DNA of 64,000 bases from Anaerolineae bacterium (GTDB taxonomy: Bacteria; Chloroflexota; Anaerolineae; Aggregatilineales; Aggregatilineaceae): assembly GCA_027494015.1 (NCBI GenBank), contig JAOSJP010000023.1, forward strand, positions 124,001 through 188,000. Direction: 5' to 3'. This document shows, piece by piece, positions 25,967-37,720 of the stretch; position 1 is the stretch's first letter, and every line of letters begins with the position of its first letter. The notes under the pieces are model-generated. The model had not been told where the DNA came from and did not search any database. It was given only the letters and a program-made list of their open reading frames with translations. A program made the translations under genes and the position numbers.

Positions 25967-26060
25967 GGTTGCTGGTTATTGGTTATTGGTGGTTGGTTGT
26001 TGGTAAAGCACATCCGCAACCGAGGCACTTTCACCAAGAACCAAGAACCAATAACCAATC
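25967..26060. repeat. Inverted pair of heptanucleotide arrays (R4 family)
   Basis: The left arm has GGTTGCT, GGTTATT twice, GGTGGTT and GGTTGTT (25967-26001). The right arm has ACCAAGA twice, ACCAATA and ACCAATC (26033-26060). The unit type is the same as at 43797-44068, 18 kb away. Confidence 0.7.
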
Positions 26061-26844
26061 ACTGACCGGGCACGAGACGCTCGACACCCGCCGCCTGCAA
26101 GTCGCGCATGACGGCGTAGCTGGTCATGTCCAGGTGGATGGGCGTCATGGAGACGTAGCCGTTGTGCGTGGCCCACAGATCGGTGCCTTCTTCGGTCATG
26201 TCGCCGCTGGGCGCTTCGCCGCCGATCCAATAGTAGGGCCGGCCATACGGGTCAATGCGCGAGATCAGGGCGTCGTTGTACGTGCGCAACCCCTGCCGCA
26301 CGATCTTGAACCCCTTGATCTGCTCCAGCGGCAGTGGGGGGATGTTCACGTTGAGCAGAGTGAGTGGCGGCAGGTTGCGGTACAGCCCCAGGCTGACCAC
26401 CTGGCGGGCGATGGCTGCCGCCGGGCGGTAATCCGCATCCTCCGAAAAATCTACCAGCGAGAAGGAGATGGCCGGCTTGTGCCAGATCACCGCCTCGAAG
26501 GCGGCGGAGACGGTGCCGCTGTAGGTCAGGTCCTGGCCCATGTTCGCCCCGCGATTGATGCCCGACACCACCAGGTCAATCGGCTCCTTGATGAAGCCCA
26601 GCAGGGCCACCGCCACCGAGTCCGACGGCGACTCAGACGTGGCGAAGGCTGCGACGCCTTTGATCGGGAAGGAGGAGGCGGGGTCAATGCGCAGCGGCTT
26701 GTGCATCGTCTTGCGGTGGCCGATTGCGCTGCGGTTCTCGCGCGGCGCGATCACCGTGACCTGGCCGAAGGGCAGCATCGCCTCGGCCAGGGCCGCGATG
26801 CCCGGCGCATAAACGCCATCGTCATTGGATACCAGGATGTGCAT
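26059..26844 (-). CDS. surE: 5'/3'-nucleotidase SurE
   Basis: 261 residues. The N-terminal MHILVSNDDGVYAPGI gives the DD metal ligands of SurE. Ser/Asn ligands follow in IAPRENRSAIGH and VVSGINRGANMGQDLTYSGTVSAAFEA, all hallmark motifs. It dephosphorylates nucleoside monophosphates in stress and stationary phase in known systems. ATG 26844 is preferred (AGGTGA upstream) over the ATG three codons earlier. It is monocistronic, preceded by an R1 element. Confidence 0.94.
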   Translation of the reverse strand: MHILVSNDDGVYAPGIAALAEAMLPFGQVTVIAPRENRSAIGHRKTMHKPLRIDPASSFPIKGVAAFATSESPSDSVAVALLGFIKEPIDLVVSGINRGANMGQDLTYSGTVSAAFEAVIWHKPAISFSLVDFSEDADYRPAAAIARQVVSLGLYRNLPPLTLLNVNIPPLPLEQIKGFKIVRQGLRTYNDALISRIDPYGRPYYWIGGEAPSGDMTEEGTDLWATHNGYVSMTPIHLDMTSYAVMRDLQAAGVERLVPGQ

Positions 26845-26936
26845 GGGTGTCACCTGCGCTGCGCCAACTTTGTGCGGTCTGAGGCGCGCATTGTACCACG
26901 TCTGGCAGGGGGATCACAGCCCTGCGCGCGGGGGGG

Positions 26937-27124
26937 GTGCGTGCAAAAGCTGACAGCGACTCGCTGGACGCGGGGATATTGACCTCACCCCCAGCCTCGC
27001 TGCGCCCGGCTTGCCCCCTCTCCGCTGCGGAGAGGGGACGGAGAGGCGCGCCAGCGCCGAGCGGGGGTGAGGTCAAGGGGGGCGCAGCAGAGCAGCGCCC
27101 CTACCTGACAGGTTTTGCACGCAC
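26937..27124. repeat. R1 MITE-like element, copy 5 (best preserved)
   Basis: 188 bp. The left end GTGCGTGCAAAAGCTGACAG and right end CTGACAGGTTTTGCACGCAC are inverted repeats identical at 18 of 20 positions. The core palindrome (CCTCACCCCC ... CCCCTCTCCGC-TGCGGAGAGGGG ... GGGGGTGAGG) is complete. No open reading frame of note is inside. It lies between the divergent surE and the amidase gene. Confidence 0.8.
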
Positions 27125-27218
27125 CCGCGCGCGGTGGGTCCACGCCTGCGAAGTTTCCCTTTTGCGCCAGGTGCGTTAAGATTCTCCCCAGAGCACCTGG
27201 ACTGCACACTCACGGATC

Positions 27219-28268
27219 ATGGCCGACGATACCGATCTGACCTGGGACGACGACCCGCTGGAAGAGCTTGCCAGGGAGTACGCGCGCCACGCCGAGGAAG
27301 AGGACGACTTCGCCGTGTGGACGTTCGACACGGGCGCGCTCGACCTGCCTCCCCGCAATCCTTCGGACGGGGCACCGCCCGGCGCGCTCCCAGTCGAGCC
27401 AGCCAGCGGCTCCTCCGCTGCGCCGGCGCTGTCGCTCCCCCTGGGCCGGCGGGCAGCCTCGCGGCCACGCCCGCCAGCGCACGGCGGCCCGTCCCCCGTG
27501 TGGTGGAACACCCTGCGCAATGTGCTGATCGTCGTGGCGGCGGCGGTGCTCGTCTCGACGATCTTCTCCCTGTGGACGCGGCCCAACTTCTTCTCCGACG
27601 AGTTCCGCGCGGGCCTGAACAAGGTGCAGGCCACCCAGCGCGTCATCTCCTTCCAGCCCTCGCCGCTGCCCACCGACGCGCATCAGATGCGCATCGGCGT
27701 CATCGCCGGGCACAGCGGACGCCCACAAGACTCCTCTTTTGAGTCCGACCCTGGCGCAGTGTGCCCGGACGGGCTGACCGAGCTTTCGATCAACGAGGCA
27801 GTCGCGCGCCAGGTGGTGACCACGCTCAGCCAGGAACGTTACATGGTGGACTTGCTGACCGAGTTCGACCCGCGCCTGGCCAACTACCAGGCTGATGTGC
27901 TCGTCTCGATCCACACCAACGATTGCCAGGATTACGGGGCGGCGGGCACCGGCTTCAACGCGGCGTCAGCGTCCGCCCGCCAGACGACGCGCGGCAAAGA
28001 TGAGAAGCTGCTAGCTTGCCTGATCAGCCAGTACGCGGCGACAACTGAGCGGCCTCAGCACTACGGCCTCACCTACGACATGACCGAGTATCACACCTTC
28101 GATGAGGTCGCCATTGACACGCCAACGGCCATCATCGAGATCGGCTTCATGCGCAACGACCGCGCTTTTCTCACCGAACAGCAAGACCTGATCGCTCAGG
28201 GCATCGTCAACGGCATTCGCTGCTTCTTGCTGCCCGACGCTGCCGGGACGCCCATGCCCGGCTCCTGA
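27219..28268 (+). CDS. N-acetylmuramoyl-L-alanine amidase (Amidase_3) with membrane anchor
   Basis: 349 residues. A cytoplasmic, acidic, Pro-rich N-terminus (1-98) is followed by one membrane segment at 100-120 and an extracytoplasmic amidase_3 domain. The zinc ligands are H165 in VIAGHSG, E188 in LTELSINEAVA and the His of VSIHTND. The catalytic Glu is in AIIEIGFMRND. It cleaves the amide between MurNAc and the peptide stem, in cell separation or wall turnover. No binding domain (SPOR, SH3) is attached. The glutaredoxin-like gene follows 39 nt later. Confidence 0.9.
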   Translation: MADDTDLTWDDDPLEELAREYARHAEEEDDFAVWTFDTGALDLPPRNPSDGAPPGALPVEPASGSSAAPALSLPLGRRAASRPRPPAHGGPSPVWWNTLRNVLIVVAAAVLVSTIFSLWTRPNFFSDEFRAGLNKVQATQRVISFQPSPLPTDAHQMRIGVIAGHSGRPQDSSFESDPGAVCPDGLTELSINEAVARQVVTTLSQERYMVDLLTEFDPRLANYQADVLVSIHTNDCQDYGAAGTGFNAASASARQTTRGKDEKLLACLISQYAATTERPQHYGLTYDMTEYHTFDEVAIDTPTAIIEIGFMRNDRAFLTEQQDLIAQGIVNGIRCFLLPDAAGTPMPGS

Positions 28269-28307
28269 GAGATCATCCGCGCCTGCCATTCACCTGGGGA
28301 GGAACCT

Positions 28308-28634
28308 GTGAGCTACGAACTGGTCATGTACGCGCGGACGAACCCGTGTCCCTACGTTCGCACGGCCAAGCGCGTGTTGGAACGCGAGAACATCCCCTAC
28401 CGCGAGATTCTGATTGATAAAGACTCCGCCGCCGAGCAGCGCGTCATCGCCTGGACCGGGTTCAAGTCGGTGCCGACGATCATCGTCGCCCGCCCCGGCG
28501 AAGACCTGCCTTTTGAGGAACCGGCTCCGCTGGTGGGCGATAGCCCGCGCAACGTGGACCGGGGCAGCATGATCACCGAGCCGGGGGAGATTACGCTGGA
28601 GAATTGGTTGCGCAAGCACGGCTTTCTCAAGTAG
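28308..28634 (+). CDS. Glutaredoxin-family protein with CPYV active site
   Basis: 108 residues starting at GTG 28308 with GGGGAGGAA upstream. The fold is read from YELVMYARTNPCPYVRTAKRVL, IPYREILIDKD and the cis-Pro motif SVPTIIVA. The active site is C14-P-Y-V17, so the second cysteine of the classical CPYC is missing; monothiol chemistry is expected. A C-terminal 35-residue extension (GDSPRNVDRGSMITEPGEITLENWL) is not typical. It could use glutathione-like or other low-molecular-weight thiols; the partner is unknown. Confidence 0.85.
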   Translation: MSYELVMYARTNPCPYVRTAKRVLERENIPYREILIDKDSAAEQRVIAWTGFKSVPTIIVARPGEDLPFEEPAPLVGDSPRNVDRGSMITEPGEITLENWLRKHGFLK

Positions 28635-28691
28635 GGCGGAGGGCTGTTCCACCGCGCTCGACTCAAGGGAGCCTGTTGGTTTGCGTGCGTA

Positions 28692-28720
28692 TTGACCCTC
28701 GCCCGGCGCGCGGCTATAAT
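28692..28720 (+). promoter_or_regulatory. Promoter of tRNA-Ser
   Basis: TTGACC and a perfect TATAAT are separated by exactly 17 bp; the tRNA starts 25 nt after the -10. Confidence 0.8.
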
Positions 28721-28744
28721 TGCCCCAACTGAATAGCCCCATGT

Positions 28745-28837
28745 GGAGAGGTAGCATAGTCTGGCCTAATGCGCGCGCCTGGAGAGCGCGTGAGCGGACA
28801 TTCCGCTCCGTGGGTTCAAATCCCACCCTCTCCGCCA
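28745..28837 (+). tRNA. tRNA-Ser(GGA)
   Basis: 93 nt. The acceptor stem is GGAGAGG/CCTCTCC, discriminator G, with CCA encoded at 28835-28837. The anticodon stem CGCGC/GCGCG closes the loop CTGGAGA, giving anticodon GGA (28781-28783) that reads UCC/UCU. The long variable arm (TGAGCGGACATTCCGCTCCG) is the class II feature of serine tRNAs. The T-loop TTCAAAT is standard. Confidence 0.97.
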
Positions 28838-28852
28838 CAGAGTTGGAGGGAT

Positions 28853-28883
28853 GGCAGGCGCACAACCGCCTGCCATTTCGTTT
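28853..28883 (+). terminator. Terminator after tRNA-Ser
   Basis: The 8-bp stem GGCAGGCG / CGCCTGCC closes a 6-nt loop and is followed by ATTTCGTTT. It starts 16 nt after the tRNA CCA end and overlaps the leader of the next gene, which it could attenuate. Confidence 0.6.
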
Positions 28884-28889
28884 AAGAGG

Positions 28890-29540
28890 ATGCCTCGCGT
28901 GATCAGTATCGAGTTCGCCCGCACGCTCTACAACGACAGCGATCCCGTCCACGACTTCGACCATGTGCTGCGCGTGCTGGCGCTCGCCCGGCGCATCGGC
29001 CAGGCGGAGGGCGCGGAGTTGGCCGTCGTCGAGACGGCGGTGTTGCTCCACGACATCCAACGCGCTGGCGAGGATCACCTCGCGCACGTGCACAACGCCG
29101 AAACCGCCGACCATGCGCTGCTGGCCGCCGGGCAGGCCCGCGAGATTCTGGGCAGGCTCGATCCGCCACCCGCGCCAGCGTTCATCGAGGCGGTGGCGCA
29201 CGCCATTGCCGCGCACCGCTTCCGCAATGCCATCGCCCCGCAGACGCTCGAAGCGAAGGTCGTCTTCGACGCCGACAAGCTGGACGCCATCGGCGCGATT
29301 GGCGTGGCGCGCGCTTACGCCTACGGCGGCATGACCGGGCAGAAGCTGTGGGGCGACGTCCCGCCCGGCTACCCCGGCGGCGGGGCGGAGCACACGCCGC
29401 GCCACGAGTTCAGCTACAAGCTGTCGCGCATCGTCGAGCGGATGCAGACGGAGACGGGGCGGGCTATCGCCCGCGAGCGCCATGCGTTCATGGCAGCGTT
29501 CTTCGCCCGGCTGGAGCGCGAGGTGCGGGGGGAGGGGTAA
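28890..29540 (+). CDS. HD-domain phosphohydrolase (YedJ-like)
   Basis: 216 residues. The HD metal-binding signature is HDFDHVLRV (first His), LLHDI (HD pair) and FDADKLDAIGAIGVARA (distal Asp). This order matches the small HD hydrolases of the YedJ type, which act on phosphate esters of nucleotides or similar compounds. The ATG at 28890 is immediately preceded by AAGAGG with almost no spacing, so the GTG at 28899 may be the true start. It lies directly downstream of the tRNA terminator. Confidence 0.88.
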   Translation: MPRVISIEFARTLYNDSDPVHDFDHVLRVLALARRIGQAEGAELAVVETAVLLHDIQRAGEDHLAHVHNAETADHALLAAGQAREILGRLDPPPAPAFIEAVAHAIAAHRFRNAIAPQTLEAKVVFDADKLDAIGAIGVARAYAYGGMTGQKLWGDVPPGYPGGGAEHTPRHEFSYKLSRIVERMQTETGRAIARERHAFMAAFFARLEREVRGEG

Positions 29541-29628
29541 GGTCAATCGGGGCGCGACAGGACAGCGCCCCGGCGGGCACGGAACCCATCCAGGGCGCTG
29601 AACAGAGCTTGACTGCGGGATGGAGGCG

Positions 29629-31365
29629 TCACTGCGCCACAATCGGCGCGGCGCTGACGTCCCCCTGCACGACGCGGTACCACGCCGTGTAGCTCCAGCC
29701 GGTCACGCTGCCATGCTGAACCTTGTACCACAGACCGTCCGGGCTGCGACCGAGCACCTGCACCCGCGCACCCCACAGGGCGCGCCCGACCTGCGGATAC
29801 TGAAGGCCCGGCCCGCTGCGGATGCGCATGTTGCCATACGCCTGCACGACGATGCCCTGCGTCGCGGGCGGCGGCTCGTATTGCGGCTGCGTGCCGTCAG
29901 TGTAGGGCAGCGCGTCGGCGGTGCCCTGGATGATCTTGATCCAGGGAGCATAGGACCAGCCCACAACCCCGCCATAGCTGACCATGTACCACGAGTGCCC
30001 GCGATTCCTGCCCAGGATGTCCATTTCCGCGCCCCAGGGCATCACCCCAACCTGCTTCGAGCGGGTGGTGGGGGCTTCGCGGATGCGCAGGTTGCCCAGC
30101 ACCCGCCCGCGCACGCCGGTCGGCTGGGGCGCTGCCGGCGGGGCGACGCCGCTATCCACGACGGGCACCGTGTTGAAGTCGCCGCTGAAGGTCAGGTATT
30201 GCGCCCAGGCCCAGCCGGTCGTCGTGCCGGCCAGCAAGCGCGCCCAGGCCCCGTCAGCGCTGCGCCCGGTCACCGGGTGCGTCTCGCCCTTCTTGAGCTT
30301 GGTCAGGATGGGCGCGGTCAGCAGCGGCGCGCTGCGCAGGTTGAGCAGCGACACGTTGACCGTCGCCGTGATGCCGGTGGGCACTCCACCGCCGCCCTGT
30401 CCATCCGGCGCGCCGTCGGGCGGCAGCACCGGGTTCTGGGCGTTGGGCGGCGTCCAGGTGAGGAAGATGGAGGCGTCCAGCTCGCGCTCGCGGTACTCAA
30501 CCTTGAGCGTGTGCGGGCCGTTGAGCAGCGTCACCACCGCCGTGTAGGTCTGGCTGTTGGCGAACGTATCCCAGTAGTCGAAGATGGGTGTCGCGTCCAC
30601 ATAGAAGCGGAAATTGTCATCGGCGCGAGCGTAGAAGGTGTAGACGCCCTCCGGCAGGTCGGACGGCACGTTGAGCGTGCGGATGAAGCGCGCCGACCAG
30701 TTGTCCACCGGCACCGCGCCGCCCGGCGATCCCTGGCCCCAGTTGTTGTTGAGGCCGCTTGGGGCGTAGGTCGTGGTGAAGACCACCGGCCCGGCCAGGT
30801 CCAGCCCGTTGAAGAACTCCGCGTACCAGGGCACGCCGGCGTAGAAAGGCGTCGGCGTCACCAACGGCCCCACCGCCAGCGCCCAACTGGCGATGATCGT
30901 CGCGTCGCCTGTCGCGTCGAACATCTCGACGGTGATCGAGTGCAGACCGTCGGTGAGGAAGTTGTAGTCGGCCTGGAAGGTGCGGAAGCCAAAACCCGAC
31001 TCCCAGTGGTTGATCAGCGGCAGGCCATCCACATACAGCCGCGCGCCGTCGTCCACCTGCACGGTGAAGCGATAGTTGCCCGCTGTGAAGAAGACCGACG
31101 ACGTGAAGCGCACCGAGAAGTTGTCGGCGGGCGCGCCCGTCGCCGCCCCGCCGATGACCGGCGGGCCAGCGCCCCAGGTATAGTTGACGCTGGGCGACAG
31201 CCCGACCCAGATCGGACCGCCAGACAGGTTGGGATTATTGAAGACGCTGACCGTCCACGACGCGCCGCGCGCCTCGCTGAGCGGCGGGCTGGCAGCCCAC
31301 AAGCCGCCTAACAAGGCTGCGCACAGCGCCGTGATGATCATCCATCGCCCTAGTGCTCTGCTCAT
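29629..31365 (-). CDS. Exported protein with two PA14 and three SH3b domains
   Basis: 578 residues with a signal peptide (MSRALGRWMIITALCAALLG, cleaved near SEARGA). Two PA14-like beta-sandwiches cover about 35-170 (WTVSVFNNPNLSGG ... VDDGARLYVDGLPLINHW) and 180-325 (WYAEFFNGLDLAGP ... ADDNFRFYVDATPIFDYW). Three bacterial SH3 domains follow at about 345-410, 430-495 and 510-575 (VSLLNLRSAP, LGNLRIREAPTT, GNMRIRSGPG, each with VGW/TGWSY ends). PA14 binds carbohydrate and SH3b binds peptidoglycan in known proteins, so it is likely a wall- or glycan-attached surface protein. Start ATG 31365. It is the next same-strand gene after the signalling cluster but separated by 438 nt of repeats. Confidence 0.87.
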   Translation of the reverse strand: MSRALGRWMIITALCAALLGGLWAASPPLSEARGASWTVSVFNNPNLSGGPIWVGLSPSVNYTWGAGPPVIGGAATGAPADNFSVRFTSSVFFTAGNYRFTVQVDDGARLYVDGLPLINHWESGFGFRTFQADYNFLTDGLHSITVEMFDATGDATIIASWALAVGPLVTPTPFYAGVPWYAEFFNGLDLAGPVVFTTTYAPSGLNNNWGQGSPGGAVPVDNWSARFIRTLNVPSDLPEGVYTFYARADDNFRFYVDATPIFDYWDTFANSQTYTAVVTLLNGPHTLKVEYRERELDASIFLTWTPPNAQNPVLPPDGAPDGQGGGGVPTGITATVNVSLLNLRSAPLLTAPILTKLKKGETHPVTGRSADGAWARLLAGTTTGWAWAQYLTFSGDFNTVPVVDSGVAPPAAPQPTGVRGRVLGNLRIREAPTTRSKQVGVMPWGAEMDILGRNRGHSWYMVSYGGVVGWSYAPWIKIIQGTADALPYTDGTQPQYEPPPATQGIVVQAYGNMRIRSGPGLQYPQVGRALWGARVQVLGRSPDGLWYKVQHGSVTGWSYTAWYRVVQGDVSAAPIVAQ

Positions 31366-31519
31366 GACTGCCCCCTGCTCTCGCGCTCTGCCATGCCCTC
31401 CGACCAGCGGCCACGCCATACGGCCCCGGCCAGACGCTGCGGCCCGCGCGAACCTGCTACCAGTTGACTGTAATCTTATCACGAATCGCGCCAGCGCGCT
31501 GAGGGGAACAGGTGGGGGC

Positions 31520-31716
31520 CAGGGCAATCGCATCAAAGTCCGCCGCGCGCCAGCCTACTCGTAGGGGCGTATCGCAATACGCCCCTACGGACCTCACCCC
31601 CGCTCGGCGCTGGCGCGCCTCGCCGCCCCCTCTCCGTCAACGGAGAGGGGGCAAGCCGAGCGCAGCGAGGCTGGGGGTGAGGTAGAACAACACGCACGTT
31701 TGAAGCGATTGCCCTG
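31520..31716. repeat. R1-core element with a second type of terminal repeat
   Basis: The ends CAGGGCAATCGCATCAAA and TTTGAAGCGATTGCCCTG are inverted repeats with one mismatch, different from the R1 termini. The 197-bp interior holds an R2-like palindrome (31561-31588) and the R1 core (CCTCACCCCCGCTCGGCG ... CCCCTCTCCGTC / GACGGAGAGGGG-like ... GCTGGGGGTGAGG). The element at 42270-42340 has the same right end. It is a mosaic of repeat families; no gene is seen from 31366 to 31803. Confidence 0.65.
31561..31588. repeat. R2-like palindrome, variant copy
   Basis: Arms GTAGGGGCGTATCG / CAATACGCCCCTAC with one mismatch, 28 bp. It shares the outer GTAGGGGCG with the four R2 copies but has a different centre. 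Confidence 0.6.
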
Positions 31717-31760
31717 AGGCGGGGGCGAGCAAAGGTAGACAGCGAATCGCCTGACGATTT

Positions 31761-31788
31761 CGCAATCCGCAATCCGCAATCCGCAATC
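31761..31788. repeat. Heptanucleotide array (CGCAATC) x4
   Basis: Four perfect tandem copies of CGCAATC lie 16 nt after the stop-codon side of the single-domain response regulator gene. It is the only perfect R4-type array. Confidence 0.8.
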
Positions 31789-31803
31789 CACACTTCCCGC
31801 CGC

Positions 31804-32181
31804 TCAGCCCTGCCCGTCGCGCAGATGCCGGTGCAGTTTTTCCAGCAGCTCGGCGGTGCTGATCGGCTTGGAGAGATAATCGTCGCAGCCCGCCGCCAGA
31901 AAGCGCTCGCGGTCGCCGCGCATGGCATTGGCCGTCAGGGCAATGATCGGGATCGGCCCGGTGTCGGGGCGCGCCTTCAGGCGGCTTGTGGCTTCCACGC
32001 CGTCAATCCCCGGCAGGCTGATGTCCATCAGGATCAGGTCGGGCAGCTCTTTTGTCGCCACCTCGACGCCAGTCAGCCCGTCGTCCGCTTCCAGCACCTC
32101 GAAGCCGCGCGCCTGCAACATCTTGCGCACCAGGCGCTTGTTCTGGAAATTGTCCTCGACGTACAGAATGCGGTATGCCAT
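31804..32181 (-). CDS. Single-domain response regulator (CheY-like)
   Basis: 125 residues, one receiver domain. The acidic pocket ED is in ILYVEDN, the phosphoacceptor Asp is in LILMDISLPGIDG, Thr is in IIALTAN and Lys is in DDYLSKPI. GCDDYLSKPI is typical of receivers paired with hybrid kinases. There is no output domain. Start ATG 32181 with GGAG upstream. It is last in the six-gene cluster, 56 nt after the PLP-receiver fusion, and probably a phosphate shuttle or diffusible output of the kinase at 34378. Confidence 0.92.
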   Translation of the reverse strand: MAYRILYVEDNFQNKRLVRKMLQARGFEVLEADDGLTGVEVATKELPDLILMDISLPGIDGVEATSRLKARPDTGPIPIIALTANAMRGDRERFLAAGCDDYLSKPISTAELLEKLHRHLRDGQG

Positions 32182-32237
32182 AGCACACTCCACGCCCCAC
32201 CCCCCAGGTTGACCTGGTCAATACCCTGCCCGCGCGC

Positions 32238-34367
32238 TCACCGCTCACCGAGCGTTTCATCCACCGACGCGATCAACGCCTGGCGATCCAGGGTCGCCTT
32301 TTGAAACAGCGAGATAATCTGGCCCAGCAGCCGCTCGCGCTCGTCGCGGCGCAAATCCTTCGCCGTCAGCACGACCACCGGGATGTCGCGCGTTCTGGCG
32401 TCGGCGCGCAGCCGCTCCAGCAGCGCTTCGCCGCTGATGTCTGGCAGCATCAGGTCGGTGACGACCAGCGCCGGTTGCTGGCGCAGGATGGTCGCCCAGC
32501 CCGACTCGCCGTCATACGCCTCGGTCACACGGTAGCGCCCCGTCGCTTCGAGCAGCCGGCGGATCAGGCGGGCGTCGCGCGGCTCGTCGTCAATGACCAC
32601 AATCGCGCGCGGCGGCGGCGGCTCTGGGGCGATGCTCTCTTTGGAAGCTGCCGCCACCTGCCCCTCGCTGGCCAGGGTTAGCTCCGGCGGGGTCTCGCCC
32701 AGGCTGCCGCCGAGCGCGCTGACCACGTGCTCGACCAGATCGCGCGTGTTGAAGCTGCCCTTCTGCCACAGCGACTCGGCGACCCCTTCCAGCCGCGCGC
32801 GGTCGGCGGGAGTCAGCGTCTTGGCCGAGACGACCACGACCGGGATACGGGCCACGTCCGGGTCGTTCTTCAGCATGGCGAGCAGGGCGAAGCCATCCAG
32901 ATCGGGCATCATCAGGTCGAGCACCACCAGGTCGGGCCGTCGCTGGCGAACGATGTCCAGGCCGTCGCGCGGGTCGTTGACCTCAAACACGCGGTAGCTC
33001 TTGTGCGCTTGCAGCAGGCGGCGGATCAGGCGGCTGTCCTGCGGGTTGTCGTCAATGACGACGACGGTCGTCACCTGCTCGTCGAGGCGTTCGAAGGCCG
33101 CGCCCAGCCCCTCGGCCATCTGCACGTGCCCCGGCCCCGGCTCCGCCTCGGCGAATTCCAGGTCGAGCACGTACTGGTCTTCGAGGATGTGCTTCTCCGC
33201 CGGGAAGGTGTGGCCAGAGCAGTTGATGATCACTGTCTCGGTGGGGGCGATCACGCCGCCCGCGATCAGGTGCTCCAGCCCGGCGAAAGCCACCGCCGCC
33301 GCCGGCTCCATGCTGATCCCCTCGACGCGGGCCAGGCGGCGCATGGCGCGGAACGCCTCCCCATCGGCGACGGCGATCATCGTCCCCTCGGTCGCCAGGC
33401 ACGCCTGGCGCAGCAGCGGGTAGGCGCGCCCAGGGTCGCCCGTCGCCAGCACGGAGATGCGCGTCTGCGGGCTGACCGGCTCGGCCACTTCGTGCCCGGC
33501 CTCCCACGCCGCCACCATCGGCGCGCAGCCCGCCGACTGCACCAGCGCCAGGCGGGGCAAGCGGTCAATCAGCCCCATCTGCCATAGCTCGCTGAAGCCC
33601 TTCCACACGCCCAGCGGGCCGATCCCCCCGCTGACCGCCTGGACGTACCAGTCGGGCGCGTGCCAGGGAGTGTTGCCGGGCACCATACGCGCAAGCTGCT
33701 CGGCGATCTCGTAGGCGATGGTCTTGAACGACTCGCGGCCCAGCAAGGCGCTCGCGCCGGGGTCGTAATACAGATCGCGCCGGGAGGCGAAGTCCTGCGC
33801 GATCTGCTTGGCCTGGTCGTAGGAGCCAGCGATCTTGACCACTTCTGCGCCGTAGAGAGCCAGCTCGCGCAGCTTTTCGGCGGGCACGCTGCTGGTCAGA
33901 AAAACCCACAGGCGGATGCCCGCCCGCGCGCAAAACGCGGCATAGGCCGCCGCCTTGTTGCCCGTCGAGGCGATCACGCACTCGTCAATGCCCTGCTGGG
34001 CCAGGTGCGTGATGGTCAGCGCCGCCTGCCGGTCTTTGAAGCTGGCAGTGGGCAGCCGCCGCTCGTCCTTGACGAACAGGCCGGCGTGCCCCAATTCGCG
34101 GCCCAGCCCAGCAGCCGGCATCAGCGGAGTCCATCCCTCGCTCATCGAGACCGCCCCGCGCGGCGCGATGGGCAGCAGCTCGCCATAGCGCCACAGCGAG
34201 GTGGGGCGGGCGCTCAGATTGCCGCGCCACGCCGCCGCCGCGCGCGCGTAGTCGTACTGCGCGTCGAGCCAGGCCGATCCGCACTGGTCGCACACGGCGG
34301 GCAGCGGCTCCGGGGCCATGTGCTGGCCACAGTCCAGGCATACCACCGCGTTCAGCAGCGAAGGCAT
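32238..34367 (-). CDS. Threonine-synthase-like PLP enzyme fused to two receiver domains
   Basis: 709 residues in three parts. Residues 1-430 are a fold-type II PLP enzyme of the threonine synthase group: an N-terminal zinc-ribbon-like Cys set (C10, C13, C26, C29), the Schiff-base Lys K111 in TASFKDRQAA, the phosphate-binding STGNKAAAYAA and SGGIGPLGVWKGF. A first receiver domain spans about 432-555 (DD439-440, phosphoacceptor D484 in VVLDLMMPDLDG, K in VVSAKT). A second spans 586-705 (DD593-594, D638 in VVTDLMLPDISG, K in VLTAKD). All receiver residues are present. Such a fusion is not one I know from characterised systems. It starts 10 nt after the sensor kinase stop, implying that phosphorylation may control the enzyme. 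Confidence 0.88.
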   Translation of the reverse strand: MPSLLNAVVCLDCGQHMAPEPLPAVCDQCGSAWLDAQYDYARAAAAWRGNLSARPTSLWRYGELLPIAPRGAVSMSEGWTPLMPAAGLGRELGHAGLFVKDERRLPTASFKDRQAALTITHLAQQGIDECVIASTGNKAAAYAAFCARAGIRLWVFLTSSVPAEKLRELALYGAEVVKIAGSYDQAKQIAQDFASRRDLYYDPGASALLGRESFKTIAYEIAEQLARMVPGNTPWHAPDWYVQAVSGGIGPLGVWKGFSELWQMGLIDRLPRLALVQSAGCAPMVAAWEAGHEVAEPVSPQTRISVLATGDPGRAYPLLRQACLATEGTMIAVADGEAFRAMRRLARVEGISMEPAAAVAFAGLEHLIAGGVIAPTETVIINCSGHTFPAEKHILEDQYVLDLEFAEAEPGPGHVQMAEGLGAAFERLDEQVTTVVVIDDNPQDSRLIRRLLQAHKSYRVFEVNDPRDGLDIVRQRRPDLVVLDLMMPDLDGFALLAMLKNDPDVARIPVVVVSAKTLTPADRARLEGVAESLWQKGSFNTRDLVEHVVSALGGSLGETPPELTLASEGQVAAASKESIAPEPPPPRAIVVIDDEPRDARLIRRLLEATGRYRVTEAYDGESGWATILRQQPALVVTDLMLPDISGEALLERLRADARTRDIPVVVLTAKDLRRDERERLLGQIISLFQKATLDRQALIASVDETLGER

Positions 34368-34377
34368 ACGGCTCCTC

Positions 34378-37641
<3,264 letters not shown>

Positions 37642-37720
37642 AGGTTGATGCCCCTGTCACGATGGCCCGCCCGCTGTGGCGCGGCCTGTCCCGCCGGCTT
37701 GGGTGTGTGGCGATACACCG

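Noticed and set aside
26937..27124. Possible insertion sequence with transposase
   Set aside because: The element is too short to encode a transposase and contains no relevant frame; kept as MITE-like.
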